Below, in pieces: positions 9,072 to 17,369 of a stretch of DNA of 64,000 bases. The stretch's first letter is position 1, and each line of letters begins with the position of its first letter. The DNA is taken from NCBI RefSeq assembly GCF_014647675.1, contig NZ_BMPQ01000023.1, positions 1 to 64,000 on the forward strand. The letters run 5' to 3'. The DNA is from Streptomyces flaveus (GTDB lineage Bacteria; Actinomycetota; Actinomycetes; Streptomycetales; Streptomycetaceae). A program made the position numbers and the translations under genes. The notes beneath the pieces were generated by a model, which saw nothing but the letters and a program-made list of their open reading frames with translations, made no database searches and was not told the origin of the DNA.

Positions 9072-9836
9072 CTAGGCCGCGGTTTCTGTGATTAGGACGG
9101 CCGCGGTGACCGGGCCCGGAGTGTCAGTGGTGGCTGCGTCGGCTACGGCGGCCCGGACGGCGCGGGCGACTTCCAATGGATGCTGCCCCGGGGCGACCGC
9201 GAGCTGGACCTCGATGTGTCGGCCGGGTGGATCGTCATGGTCCTCCACCTTGACCGGGCGGCTTCCCAGCACGGCGGCGAGGCGGGCGACGCCCGGAACA
9301 CCCGTCGCGATGTCCGCCAGTTCCCCGACGGGCCCCCGCATGGATCCTGTTCCGGTCACCGGGGGCGAGCTTCGCGCGGCTGCAGCTTCCGGCGCGGGCC
9401 TCATGGCCCTCGCTGCGGTCCGCGACTTCATGCCTGTCTCCGGGCCCTCATGGAGATCCGTGACGCGCAGGTCGGCTATCACGGTGGCCAGGCCGAGCCG
9501 TTCAGCGGCCGCGTTGAGCAGTGCGCTCCTCAACTGGTCGGCGGTCTCAGGCAGCGGCTGCCCGAGGGATGCTGTGAAGGCGGCTTCGATCCTGAGCGGG
9601 CCAGGCGGTAGCGCGCTGGCCGGCGGACGGACGGCCGGCTCGGACACGGGCTCCAGCGGTGCCGACCCGATGCGCAGAGACCCCAGCCGAACACCGGGAA
9701 TCTCAGCGGCAGCGCGCCCGAGGGCCCGGACGGCCGCTTGCTCGGTGATCCATGTCCCGTCGTCGGGCCCGCCGAGCGGGAGCAGCCGGCCCAGGCCGAG
9801 CTGGCGCCGTACTGCCTGCGTCCACGCTTCGGTCAC
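9072..9836 (-). CDS. Asp23-cluster hypothetical protein
   Basis: 254 residues from a GTG at 9836, with GAGAGG upstream. The product has two regions ending in alternating hydrophobic strands (PGVRLGSLRIG..., HIEVQLAVAPGQHPLEVARAVRAAVADAA). The second resembles the beta-alpha pattern of Asp23/Gls24 domains. It is divergent from the Asp23 operon with a 200-base shared promoter region, and such divergent partners recur in streptomycete Asp23 loci. It is cytoplasmic with no membrane segment. Confidence 0.6.
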   Translation of the reverse strand: MTEAWTQAVRRQLGLGRLLPLGGPDDGTWITEQAAVRALGRAAAEIPGVRLGSLRIGSAPLEPVSEPAVRPPASALPPGPLRIEAAFTASLGQPLPETADQLRSALLNAAAERLGLATVIADLRVTDLHEGPETGMKSRTAARAMRPAPEAAAARSSPPVTGTGSMRGPVGELADIATGVPGVARLAAVLGSRPVKVEDHDDPPGRHIEVQLAVAPGQHPLEVARAVRAAVADAATTDTPGPVTAAVLITETAA

Positions 9837-9985
9837 CGGCCTCTCACCCTCTTTCTTCCATGGCCGCGGTTCCCGCCGCACTGCGCCAGGAGTGTTCCGC
9901 GAGGGCTCCGGGCGGGGACGTTCGGGCCACTCGTTGGACCACCCCGCCTCGCAGTCCGCATCTCGAGCAAATCCACTAAAACGAA

Positions 9986-9991
9986 TATAAT
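9986..9991 (+). promoter_or_regulatory. Candidate -10 element for the Asp23 operon
   Basis: TATAAT occurs in an unusually AT-rich patch 46 bases before the ATG at 10037. No good -35 hexamer lies 16-18 bases upstream, so an alternative sigma factor or activator may be involved. Confidence 0.4.
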
Positions 9992-10036
9992 CTGAACAAA
10001 GGGTGCAAACTTTACTCTCAAGGGAGAAATGCCCTG

Positions 10037-10468
10037 ATGACTGAGAACACCGGCGTAAGGCATGGCGGTGCGCCCGGTTCTCGCGGCCGGACGACCATCG
10101 CCGATGTGGTGGTGGAGAAGATCGCCGGAATGGCGGCACGGGACGTGCTCGGCGTCTATGCCCTGGGCAGCGGATTCGCGCGCTCGATGGGATCCATGCG
10201 GGAGCGGATGCCTGGCGCCGGTAGTGGCAAGTCCGTCACACGCGGGGTCAGTGTCGAGGTCGGAGAGCGGCAGGCGGCCATCGATCTGGAGATCGTCGTC
10301 GACTACGGCGTCTCGATCACGGACGTGGCCGGTGCGGTGCGGGAGAACGTGATCGCCGCAGTGGAGCGGATGGCGGGCCGGGAAGTCGTGGAAGTCAACA
10401 TCATGGTCAGCGACGTGAAGCTGCCCGACGAGGAGGACGAAGGGGAAGAGCGGCAACGGATCCAGTAG
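10037..10468 (+). CDS. Asp23/Gls24 family envelope stress protein
   Basis: 143 residues. The family start TTIADVVVEKIAGMAARDVLGV is followed by VSVEVGERQAAIDLEIVVDYG and the end block VNIMVSDVKLP. AAGGGAGAA precedes the ATG. In Gram-positives these proteins attach to the membrane through AmaP and respond to alkaline or envelope stress. It is the first gene of a five-gene operon that ends with the AmaP homologue. Confidence 0.9.
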   Translation: MTENTGVRHGGAPGSRGRTTIADVVVEKIAGMAARDVLGVYALGSGFARSMGSMRERMPGAGSGKSVTRGVSVEVGERQAAIDLEIVVDYGVSITDVAGAVRENVIAAVERMAGREVVEVNIMVSDVKLPDEEDEGEERQRIQ

Positions 10469-10506
10469 CCGGGGCGGAGCAGCACGCTTGAGTGAAGGAG
10501 CGCGTG

Positions 10507-10734
10507 ATGAGCAGGGCCGTGGTGGGCTTGATGGCCGGAATGGCGCTGGGTTTCGCCGCGTATTTCGGTGACTTCTGGGCTTTCCTGCTGGTGCTGGGAC
10601 TGGGCGTCGTCGGTCTCGTGGTCGGGCGGTTTATGGAAGGCGATCTCGAACCGGGCGACTTCGTCCGCCGCCGAGACCGGCAGGAGCGGATCCGCGATGA
10701 CCGGCGACGGGCTCGGGGAGACTGGCTGCGGTGA
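10507..10734 (+). CDS. Small DUF2273-like membrane protein
   Basis: 75 residues with two predicted membrane segments (about residues 4-19 and 22-40) and a very basic C-terminus (RRRDRQERIRDDRRRARG). AAGGAG precedes the ATG at 10507. Such small proteins accompany Asp23 and AmaP genes. Its stop overlaps the start of the next gene by GTGA, which suggests translational coupling. Confidence 0.75.
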   Translation: MSRAVVGLMAGMALGFAAYFGDFWAFLLVLGLGVVGLVVGRFMEGDLEPGDFVRRRDRQERIRDDRRRARGDWLR

Positions 10735-11177
10735 CCGGTGAAGCCGATCGGCGTCCCGGCATCCCCCGCGGGGAGCGCGGTGCGATCACCGTTACCGACC
10801 GGGTCGTTGCGAAGATCGCATCCCAGGTGGCGCACGAGGCGCTGAGCCGGTTCACCGAGTCGGCCGGCCGCGTACCACCCGGCCGCCGGACGCCGCGTGT
10901 GACCACAGCCGTGCGGCGGGCACCAGAGCGAAATACCGCAGGACGAGACGCCGAGTCTGCCGTCGGGCGGCAGGCGGTTATCGGCGAGGCACGGCTGCGC
11001 ATCACCGTCGAGCTCGGCTATCCGTCCGACATCGGGGCGCAGTGCGCCGCGGTGCGCCGGGAGGTTACCGAACGGCTCAGGACATGGGCCGGCATGGAGG
11101 TGTCCGACCTCGCGGTGTCGGTCGAGAGGCTGCACTCGGTGCATGCGCGGTACCCGGACCAGGAGAGGGTGAGATGA
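10731..11177 (+). CDS. Asp23/Gls24 family protein, second copy
   Basis: 148 residues. GAITVTDRVVAKIASQVAHE matches the Asp23 N-terminus. An Arg/Pro-rich insertion of about 40 residues follows before the strand LRITVELGYPSDIGAQCAAV. It is more divergent than the copy at 10037. Both ends overlap neighbours (GTGA at 10731, ATGA at 11174). Confidence 0.82.
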   Translation: MTGEADRRPGIPRGERGAITVTDRVVAKIASQVAHEALSRFTESAGRVPPGRRTPRVTTAVRRAPERNTAGRDAESAVGRQAVIGEARLRITVELGYPSDIGAQCAAVRREVTERLRTWAGMEVSDLAVSVERLHSVHARYPDQERVR

Positions 11178-11857
11178 GCGCGAACACCTGGCGGCAGCCG
11201 ACCGGTGACAGCGACCTTCCCTCCGATTCCGGACAGGCAGCTCCGTCCGCCGATGGCACCCCGGGCGCGGGCGCGACGGCAGCGATCGATAAAAGAGGCC
11301 GGTCGGCGCGCCGTTTCTGGTCAGCGCGGCGGATTCCCGCGGCCTTGGTGGCCCTGCTGTCCGTCGCGGCCATTGGATTGCTCCTGTACGACGTGGTCTC
11401 GGTGCGGGCAGGCCGGTCTGCGATGCGCTGGCGGCGGCGGCTCGCTGAGGAACTGGCCACACGGCCCCTGGATGACATCTGGGTGATCGTCGGGGCCGCA
11501 GTGGCGATGGCCCTCGGCCTGTGGCTTTTCCTGCTGGCGGTGACGCCGGGTCTGCGCAGGCTGCTGCCCATGCGGCAGCCCACCGGTATCCCCGGGGCAG
11601 AGGAGGTCCATGCCGGGCTCGACCGCCGCGCGGCCGCCCTGGTTCTGCGCGACCGGGCCATGCAGGTGCCCGGTGTCCAGTCGGCACGGGTCGCTGTCGG
11701 CCGCCGGAAGGTCAAAGCCCGGGCACGGGCACATTTCCGTGATCTCGAGGAGGTCCGAGCGGACCTGGACGCCACGCTGGGGGAAGCCGTGACGTCCTTG
11801 GGTCTCGCCCGGCAACCCACACTGACGGTGCGCGTCCGGCGCCCGAAGAAGGGCTGA
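11174..11857 (+). CDS. DUF6286-type membrane protein of the Asp23 operon
   Basis: 227 residues. A polar N-terminal tail of about 50 residues is followed by two membrane helices (about 55-72 and 102-120) and a cytoplasmic C-terminal domain starting near ALVLRDRAMQVPGVQSARVA. That domain has the strand pattern of an Asp23-like fold. It probably anchors the soluble Asp23 proteins at the membrane together with AmaP. Confidence 0.78.
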   Translation: MSANTWRQPTGDSDLPSDSGQAAPSADGTPGAGATAAIDKRGRSARRFWSARRIPAALVALLSVAAIGLLLYDVVSVRAGRSAMRWRRRLAEELATRPLDDIWVIVGAAVAMALGLWLFLLAVTPGLRRLLPMRQPTGIPGAEEVHAGLDRRAAALVLRDRAMQVPGVQSARVAVGRRKVKARARAHFRDLEEVRADLDATLGEAVTSLGLARQPTLTVRVRRPKKG

Positions 11858-11867
11858 GGTGATCCTG

Positions 11868-12461
11868 ATGCTCAAGACAGTGAACCGGGTGCTGCTGGGG
11901 CTTCTCGGCCTTGGACTGTTCGCCCTGGGTGGCGGTGTGCTGCTGGGCGGGCTGGATCTGCAGCGCCGCTGGGGTTTCGGCATGCCGGGCTGGTGGCCCT
12001 TCCGTGGGCCGGACGATGTGGTGCTGGGCGCCGAGGGACGCACCCGGTGGCGGGAAGAGGGCTGGTGGTGGCCGACCGTCATCGCGGTGCTCGCCGTGCT
12101 GCTGGCCCTGCTGCTGTGGTGGCTCCTTGCGCAGCGCAGACACCGCCTGGGCCAGGTCCTCGTCGACGGCGAAGACGGCGCGGCGGCCCGGCTCAACGGC
12201 CGCACCCTGGAGGACGTGATCAAGGAAGAGGCGCAGGCCCTGGGCGGGGTCTCGCAGGCTCATGTACGGCTGATGGGCCGACGTACTGCTCCGACCGCAC
12301 GCGTGCGGCTGTTGCTGGAGCCTCACGCGGATCCAGCGCGGACTCTGGGGCGACTGAGCGGGGAAACGCTCGCACACGCGCGGGACTCGGCCGGCCTGGA
12401 CCGCCTCCCGTCGAAGGTCCGACTCAGGGAAGTCCGCCACCGCGCCCAACGCGCCGCCTAA
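11868..12461 (+). CDS. amaP: Alkaline-shock membrane anchor protein (AmaP type)
   Basis: 197 residues. Two membrane helices (about 5-26 and 65-84) are separated by an outside loop rich in Trp (MPGWWPFRGPDD, REEGWWWP). The C-terminal half (GRTLEDVIKEEAQALGGVSQ, HVRLMGRR, TARVRLLLEP) is the AmaP cytoplasmic domain. GAGG sits 8 bases before the ATG at 11868; a GTG at 11859 is an alternative. It is the last gene of the operon. Confidence 0.8.
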   Translation: MLKTVNRVLLGLLGLGLFALGGGVLLGGLDLQRRWGFGMPGWWPFRGPDDVVLGAEGRTRWREEGWWWPTVIAVLAVLLALLLWWLLAQRRHRLGQVLVDGEDGAAARLNGRTLEDVIKEEAQALGGVSQAHVRLMGRRTAPTARVRLLLEPHADPARTLGRLSGETLAHARDSAGLDRLPSKVRLREVRHRAQRAA

Positions 12462-12519
12462 GCCTGGGCCGAAGTCCCATGGGGGTGTGCGGTGAGCAGG
12501 ATCATGAGCCCGAGGGTGA

Positions 12520-12845
12520 CGATATGGCGCGCTTCTTCCTCGTGCTGGTCTTCCTTCCAGGTGCTCCAGGCGCGAACCCAAGTCGGCTAACAACGCCAGG
12601 GTGACGAGCGCGAGGCCGCCGTGGATCGTCCGCCGCTCGCGTTCTGCCCGCTGTCTTGCTCTCCCGGCTCGCGCCTTTGCCGCCTCCAGAGCGGCCTCGC
12701 GCTCAGCTCGGGTGGCGTGGTGGCGGCAACCTCGGCCGATCTCCTGGGGGAGTTTGCATGGAGTCCCTTTCTTGGTGGGACGTCCGCAGCGCGGCGCCGC
12801 TCGCCGTCTTCGAGAGCGGCCGTACCTGGTGGACATGGGGCGCAT
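12520..12845 (-). pseudogene. Decayed gene for a small Cys/His-rich element-type protein
   Basis: The minus frame begins MSTRYGRSRRRRAAPRCGRP and continues KGTPCKLPQ...GCRHHATRAEREAALEAAKARA, giving a Cys/His cluster followed by a charged helix and a hydrophobic segment (GGLALVTLALLADLGS). Such proteins are common in streptomycete mobile elements. The frame then runs without a stop into the opposite strand of amaP, so the true end is lost. It lies next to the att-like repeat at 13032. Confidence 0.4.
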
Positions 12846-12954
12846 CGTGAACCACCCGCTCACACCGCCGGGGCACAACGGCCAAAGCAGGGGCTACGCA
12901 CCGCCACCAAGTCGACCTTTGTGCATGCGACTTGGCTGCCATCGCCTCGACTTA

Positions 12955-12971
12955 GGGCACACAGAGGGCAG
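12955..12971 (+). other. Arm-type repeat left of the 13032 att copy
   Basis: GGGCAC at 12955 and GGGCAG at 12966, 11 bases apart. The surrounding 80 bases are about 85% identical to those left of the intact tRNA gene (51112-51192), including the hairpin AAACCCCAGG...CCTGAGGTTT. Confidence 0.5.
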
Positions 12972-13031
12972 GCCACCCCCATTGGCCTAGACAACAAACA
13001 AACCCCAGGCCACTGACCTGAGGTTTCAACC

Positions 13032-13078
13032 TGGAGCGGGTGACGAGAATCGAACTCGCGCTCTCAGCTTGGGAAGCT
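13032..13078 (-). repeat. tRNA-Gly 3'-end copy (att-like scar 1)
   Basis: 47 bases identical to the 3' part of the tRNA-Gly gene at 51193-51239 (CCA end, T-arm, anticodon stem). The 5' half of a tRNA is missing; after GGGAAGCT the sequence leaves the tRNA and follows the same path as the copy at 38353 (ACGGCGCTTG). This is the typical left-over of integration into a tRNA 3' end. Confidence 0.85.
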
Positions 13079-13185
13079 ACGGCGCTTGGGTAGTCACTGT
13101 GGCTCTGACCTGCACAGAGGTCTTCCCTCTCGGTGGTCGCGCGGGTCGGATCGCACCGCTGTTGACCGTGGTTGTCCGCCCTTAC

Positions 13186-13202
13186 GGGCATGCTGTGGGC
13201 AC
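13186..13202 (+). other. Arm-type repeat right of the 13032 att copy
   Basis: GGGCAT and GGGCAC 11 bases apart, starting 108 bases right of the core. The same distance and spacing occur right of the copy at 38353. Confidence 0.5.
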
Positions 13203-13321
13203 GGCGTCGGAGTAAGCGGTCTGGGAGTGGCCGACGGACCTTCGGAGGTGTCCGCATCCATGCGCTTCAGCCCAGCCAGAGATGCTGATTGCAGACGCGC
13301 ACGGGTGCCTGCCCCCAGCTG

Positions 13322-13511
13322 TCACTCGATGTCGACTCCGTAGGAGCGAGCGAGGCCGTCGAGGCCGTCCGCCCAGCCCTGGCCGAGGGCGCGTAGCTCC
13401 CATGCGGGTCGGCCGTCGACGGGGTGGCGGTGCAGCTCGGCGATGACCATGGCTCGGATGTCCGGGTCTGCGGGAGGCTGGAAGGCCCATGCGGCCTCGC
13501 TGTCTTCATCC
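13322..13511 (-). pseudogene. Fragment of a GQGWADG-motif protein
   Basis: The minus strand reads FQPPADPDIRAMVIAELHRH, then LRALGQGWADGLDGLARSYG and a stop at 13322. It matches the remnant at 2640-2750. No credible start lies upstream, where the frame runs antisense to the carrier-protein gene. Confidence 0.35.
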
Positions 13512-13549
13512 CCCCATTTTTCTGATGAGCCCGTGCCATGGTGGAGGTC

Positions 13550-13747
13550 ATGCCGATGCCGGTACGGAACCGCCAGACCACCCCCTCGGACCGCGCGGAC
13601 AACGGCCTGGACTCGCTTACGGCGGTCAACATAGTGGTCGACCTCGAGCAGCGGTTCGCCGTCACTTTCCCCGACGACAGGATCATGTTCGCCATGCTCC
13701 ATTCCGCCCGCACCCTGTGGAACGCCCTGTCGGAGCTGATCGCGTGA
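13550..13747 (+). CDS. Short acyl/peptidyl carrier protein
   Basis: 65 residues from an ATG preceded by TGGAGGTC. GLDSLTAVNIVVDLEQRFAV followed by TFPDDRI is a carrier-protein helix II, with the Ser of DSL expected to carry 4'-phosphopantetheine. Normal carriers are 75-90 residues; here helix I before the motif is missing or replaced by a polar run, so it may be 5'-truncated. It overlaps the kinase start by GTGA, so the two are translated together. Confidence 0.65.
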   Translation: MPMPVRNRQTTPSDRADNGLDSLTAVNIVVDLEQRFAVTFPDDRIMFAMLHSARTLWNALSELIA

Positions 13748-14595
13748 ACACCCTCTGGAAGAGTCTGCCCAGCGACGTCGTCCCGGACGTGGTCGACGCC
13801 GAGCCGCTCTCCGGCGGCGCGGTGAACGACGTCTGGCGGCTGACCCTCGCCGACGGAAGGGCGTACGTCCTCAAGGGGTCCGTCGAGGCTCCGCCCGACC
13901 TGTTCCCGCTGGAGGCGGCCGGACTCAGGGCGCTCCATGAACGCGCGGGCATCCGTACTCCCCAGGTGTTCGAGGTGAGTGCGCACCACGTCCTCATGGA
14001 AGCGCTGCATCCTCGGCCCGACACCGACGAGTTCTGGGAGGCGGCGGGCCGCACCTTCGCCACCCTGCACACGGTGCGCGGCGACCGGTTCGGCTGGGAC
14101 ACCGACGGATGGCTCGGCCTGCTTCCCCAGGAGAACGGCTGGGCCGACGACGGCCACGAGTTCTTCGCCGAACACCGAATCCGCCGCTACCTGCGCGAGC
14201 CCAAGGTACGCCGCGCCCTCGAACCGGCCGACCTGGCGGGCCTGGAGCGGATCTGTGAACGCCTTCCGCAGCTCGTCCCGACGTCTCCCAGCGTGCTCAA
14301 CCACGGCGACCTCTGGCGCGCGAACATCGTCGCGGACCCGGCCGGCGAACCCGTGTTCCTCGACCCGGCGGTGTGCTGGATGTGGGCCGAGTCCGACCTC
14401 AGCATGATGTACTGCTGCGATCCTCCGCCGGACCGCTTCTTCCGCGCCTACGAGGAGATCTCCCCCCTGCCCGACGGCTGGCGCGACCGCATGCCGCTGC
14501 TGCACCTGCGCGAACACCTCAGTGTGCTGGCCCACTTCGGGACGTACGGCGACACCGTAGCGCGGGTCCGGGACGTCGTCCGTACGTTCTCCTGA
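13744..14595 (+). CDS. Fructosamine-kinase / aminoglycoside-phosphotransferase family kinase
   Basis: 283 residues. Features of the fold: LSGGAVNDVWRLTLADGRAY and a Lys in VLKGS, a hinge near HHVLMEAL, the catalytic loop LNHGDLWRANIV and the metal-binding FLDPAVCWMWAESDLSMM. The last two blocks are closest to the fructosamine-3-kinase branch. The gene overlaps the carrier protein by 4 bases and is followed 16 bases later by the next gene. The substrate may be a small amino or hydroxy compound handled by the same cassette. Confidence 0.8.
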   Translation: MNTLWKSLPSDVVPDVVDAEPLSGGAVNDVWRLTLADGRAYVLKGSVEAPPDLFPLEAAGLRALHERAGIRTPQVFEVSAHHVLMEALHPRPDTDEFWEAAGRTFATLHTVRGDRFGWDTDGWLGLLPQENGWADDGHEFFAEHRIRRYLREPKVRRALEPADLAGLERICERLPQLVPTSPSVLNHGDLWRANIVADPAGEPVFLDPAVCWMWAESDLSMMYCCDPPPDRFFRAYEEISPLPDGWRDRMPLLHLREHLSVLAHFGTYGDTVARVRDVVRTFS

Positions 14596-14611
14596 CTCCG
14601 GGGATCCCGCC

Positions 14612-15652
14612 GTGCCCTGCCTGAAGACCAACGTCCAGCGGGAGTACACCTCCTACCTCTTCGGTGCCCTCCCGCTGTGCGTGGCCCTGGCCCACGAGGA
14701 CACCTTCCCCTGGTACCTGGAGCGTTACGTCCAGCTCCACTCGGATTACTCCCCGAGCAGCGGCGAACAACCGCACCTCGACTTCGCTGATTCCTTCGGC
14801 TATCCGGAGGTCCTGGAGTGCCGGACCCTCGACTGGGCCGCCGTCTCCGCAGCGGGACCGTCGGTCATCGACCTGATCCGCGACCGGATCTCCGCCGGCC
14901 ACCACTGCACCGTCTTCGTCGACGACGACCATCTGCGCGGCCGGCCATTCGTCCGGCTGCACGAGTACCTCGTCTTCGGATACGACGACCGGAGACGGGA
15001 GGTCGACGTGGTGGGGTTCGGCGGCAGACCCCGCGTCTTCCGCAAACTCCGCATCCCCTACGACGACTTCGCCAGGGCCTTCCGCCAGGCGAAGTCGGCC
15101 GTCCACGAGGGGCGTTCGGAAGTCCGCAGCCCCGTCCAGCTTCTGAGGCCCCGCCCGGTCCCGCACAGCTTCAGCCCTGCCCGCCTGGCCCGCGCACTCC
15201 AGGACTACCTCGCCGGCACACCCGGTGAGACCCAGGACACCGGAACCTGGTGGTCCGCTCCCACCGTGTCGGCACCGGACCCGGCCGATCTCGAAAACAA
15301 GGACGGGGTGAAGACGTACGACCATCTCGTCCTCCACCTAGCTCAGGTGAAAGACGGGACGGCGGGTCTGGACTACCGCATGTTCCATCTGCTCTCCGAA
15401 CACAAGGGAATGGTCCTGCGTCGCCTCACCCACCTGGCCGGCACCTGCGCCCTGCACGAGCCGCTGGCCGGCACCCTCGACGCCTACCGCGAGCTGGACC
15501 GCCAGGTGCGGGGTTTCAGGCTGCGGCTGCTGTTCCTCCCGCGCGAGAAGGCCGCTCATGAGGCCGTGCGGGGCCTGGAGTTCCTGGCCCGAGTGCGGGA
15601 GACCGAGACCCGGCTGCTGGAGCGAGTGGTGCGGATCGTCGGGTTCGTGTGA
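14612..15652 (+). CDS. Possible BtrH-like (papain-fold) acyltransferase, biosynthetic type
   Basis: 346 residues from a GTG start. VIDLIRDRISAGHHCTVFVD, then VRLHEYLVFGYDDRRREVDVVGFGG, is the pattern of a BtrH/C39-like hydrolase fold found beside non-ribosomal and carrier-protein genes. Cys at position 3 and the His in RLHEYL could be catalytic. In butirosin synthesis BtrH moves an acyl group from a carrier protein to the acceptor. Here a carrier gene lies in the same operon, which supports but does not prove a similar role. There is no signal peptide. Confidence 0.45.
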   Translation: MPCLKTNVQREYTSYLFGALPLCVALAHEDTFPWYLERYVQLHSDYSPSSGEQPHLDFADSFGYPEVLECRTLDWAAVSAAGPSVIDLIRDRISAGHHCTVFVDDDHLRGRPFVRLHEYLVFGYDDRRREVDVVGFGGRPRVFRKLRIPYDDFARAFRQAKSAVHEGRSEVRSPVQLLRPRPVPHSFSPARLARALQDYLAGTPGETQDTGTWWSAPTVSAPDPADLENKDGVKTYDHLVLHLAQVKDGTAGLDYRMFHLLSEHKGMVLRRLTHLAGTCALHEPLAGTLDAYRELDRQVRGFRLRLLFLPREKAAHEAVRGLEFLARVRETETRLLERVVRIVGFV

Positions 15653-15708
15653 CGCGTGCGCAACTCACCGACGAGGAGGGGAGGGCTCCTTGACCTGGGC
15701 CTTGCTCA

Positions 15709-15755
15709 TGGAGCGGGTGACGAGAATCGAACTCGCGCTCTCAGCTCGGGAAGCT
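15709..15755 (-). repeat. tRNA-Gly 3'-end copy (att-like scar 2)
   Basis: 47 bases with a single mismatch (T to C at the anticodon loop) to the tRNA gene at 51193-51239. The flanks differ from the other copies on both sides, so this scar came from a different element. Confidence 0.8.
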
Positions 15756-15859
15756 AAGGGCATCTGGGGTCGGCTCCGGGTCTGGCCTGCGGCGGAGGGG
15801 TGTCGGCGCCTGGTGGGCGGTCGACTGGTTCCCCGGTGTTCCCGGTGTTCCCCGCAGGA

Positions 15860-15881
15860 TCTGGCACGGATCTGGCACGGC
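15860..15881 (+). other. Tandem 11-bp arm-type repeat
   Basis: TCTGGCACGGA is followed directly by TCTGGCACGGC, starting 105 bases right of the att core. The position and 11-base phase match the GGGCAC repeats at scars 1 and 3 but the sequence differs. The stretch 15653-15963 holds no gene. Confidence 0.5.
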
Positions 15882-15963
15882 CTGACTCTCGACTGGGAGG
15901 CGTGTGCGCCGTGAAGCCCCGCCGCGTCCCGGGGGACCTCAGGCGATCGACGTGCTGGCCGGT

Positions 15964-16932
15964 TCAGGCGGAGGGGCGGGGACGGTTCTGGTCGCGCCAA
16001 GCCCGGGGCGAGACGCCGTAGGCCTGTCTGAACACTTTGCTGAAGTGGGTCGCGTCCACGAATCCCCAACTCCGGCCTATCGCCGCGATGGTCCGCAGCC
16101 GGCCGTTCGGGCCGGCCAGCTCTCGTCTGCATTCCGCCAGCCGGTGTGAACGTATCCAGTCGCCAAGACTGATACCCGAACGGGCCAGCACCGTGTAGAG
16201 GTGGCGGACCGAGATGCCGTGCACGGTGGCGATCCTCGCGGCCGACAGGTCGGCATCAGCCAAGTGCGCTCGGATGTACTGAGTGATCCGCAGGTTGAGC
16301 GTTGCCTCCATCGGCGCTCTGGCCAGGCTGGAGTTTCCGAGCTGGGACGCCACGACGGCGCGAACGAGTTCGATGCTGGGCTCCACGATTGCGTCGGCGT
16401 GCAGGCCTCGGCGCAGTTCTTCGCTGACGGCCAGTTGGGAAAAGTACGTGGAGGCGAGGCTCGCGACGGGGTTGTCGGAGCCGAGGGGGACTGCGGCAAT
16501 GTCTCGTAGCGATCGTTCAGGGAGCGCGAGTGCCGCGCGGGGGAAACGCAAGAAGTGGTGGGCGACGCCCTCGTTGAAGTGAAGGGTATAGGGGGCGCTT
16601 GTTTCGTAGAGGGCGAAGTCGCCGGGTCTCAGTAGGGACTGGCGATCGTTCTGAGTCACCAGGCTGGTGCCCGTCAGCTGAAGGCCGATGAAGACGGCCG
16701 GCTCCTCATCTTCCCTGGCCAGCCGCTCCGTCCGTTGCACGGTCAGTGCGGTCGCCCGCGCCGAGCAGATCCTGATGGGCCCGACGGTGCCAAGCCCGAT
16801 ATGAACCGAGAGGTCCTTGGGCGGGAGATGGTGATCGATATCGACCGGCACGACGGATTCCCATACCGCATGCCGGATCGTCTCCTCCCGGTCTCGCGGT
16901 GGTACGAGCGCAGTGTCCAGGACCGGGCTCAT
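15964..16932 (-). CDS. AraC family transcriptional regulator
   Basis: 322 residues. An N-terminal cupin-like sensing domain (LSVHIGLGTVGPIRICSARA, LRPGDFALYETSAPYTL) precedes a C-terminal AraC domain with two helix-turn-helix units (ARIATVHGISVRHLYTVLAR and IAAIGRSWGFVDATHFSKVF) ending YGVSPRAWR. This is the AraC-binding-like class. The ATG at 16932 is preceded by GAAGG. No adjacent co-directional target gene is visible. Confidence 0.88.
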   Translation of the reverse strand: MSPVLDTALVPPRDREETIRHAVWESVVPVDIDHHLPPKDLSVHIGLGTVGPIRICSARATALTVQRTERLAREDEEPAVFIGLQLTGTSLVTQNDRQSLLRPGDFALYETSAPYTLHFNEGVAHHFLRFPRAALALPERSLRDIAAVPLGSDNPVASLASTYFSQLAVSEELRRGLHADAIVEPSIELVRAVVASQLGNSSLARAPMEATLNLRITQYIRAHLADADLSAARIATVHGISVRHLYTVLARSGISLGDWIRSHRLAECRRELAGPNGRLRTIAAIGRSWGFVDATHFSKVFRQAYGVSPRAWRDQNRPRPSA

Positions 16933-17369
16933 GGGGCAGGCCTTCGTCTGAATCGGCCATGGGGCCGGCGTGGTGATGCGTCGTTCCGTGCCCTCACAAG
17001 CCCCCCTCAACACGATCCGGTCGCGAAGATCAGCATGGCAGGCCGCCGTCTCGCTGTGCAACGGCATCGAGGTCGCCCCCAGGGCAGCCATCTGGCACGA
17101 CGTCAGCTCACCCGCGCCCTCACCGGCCCCGGGGCGGACGCGTGGCCGGTTGCGGTGTGTACCGCCGCGCCGGGTTGCGCCGACGGCCCCCGACGGGCAG
17201 CCGATGTCGATGTAGCGCTGCTGACAAAGTTTCCCGCACGCGTGACACATTCCGGGCCCGGCCATCGTCCTATGGTTTGGCCGAAAAGGGGTGGCTTGTT
17301 GTGCCGCCGACGCGGAGACCGGACGGTAAGGGGCCGCACTTGAAGCCGGAAGGTGGATCATCGTGGATT

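Noticed and set aside
13032..13078. Functional tRNA at the scar positions
   Set aside because: The D-arm and the 5' acceptor strand are missing, so none of the three copies can fold into a tRNA.
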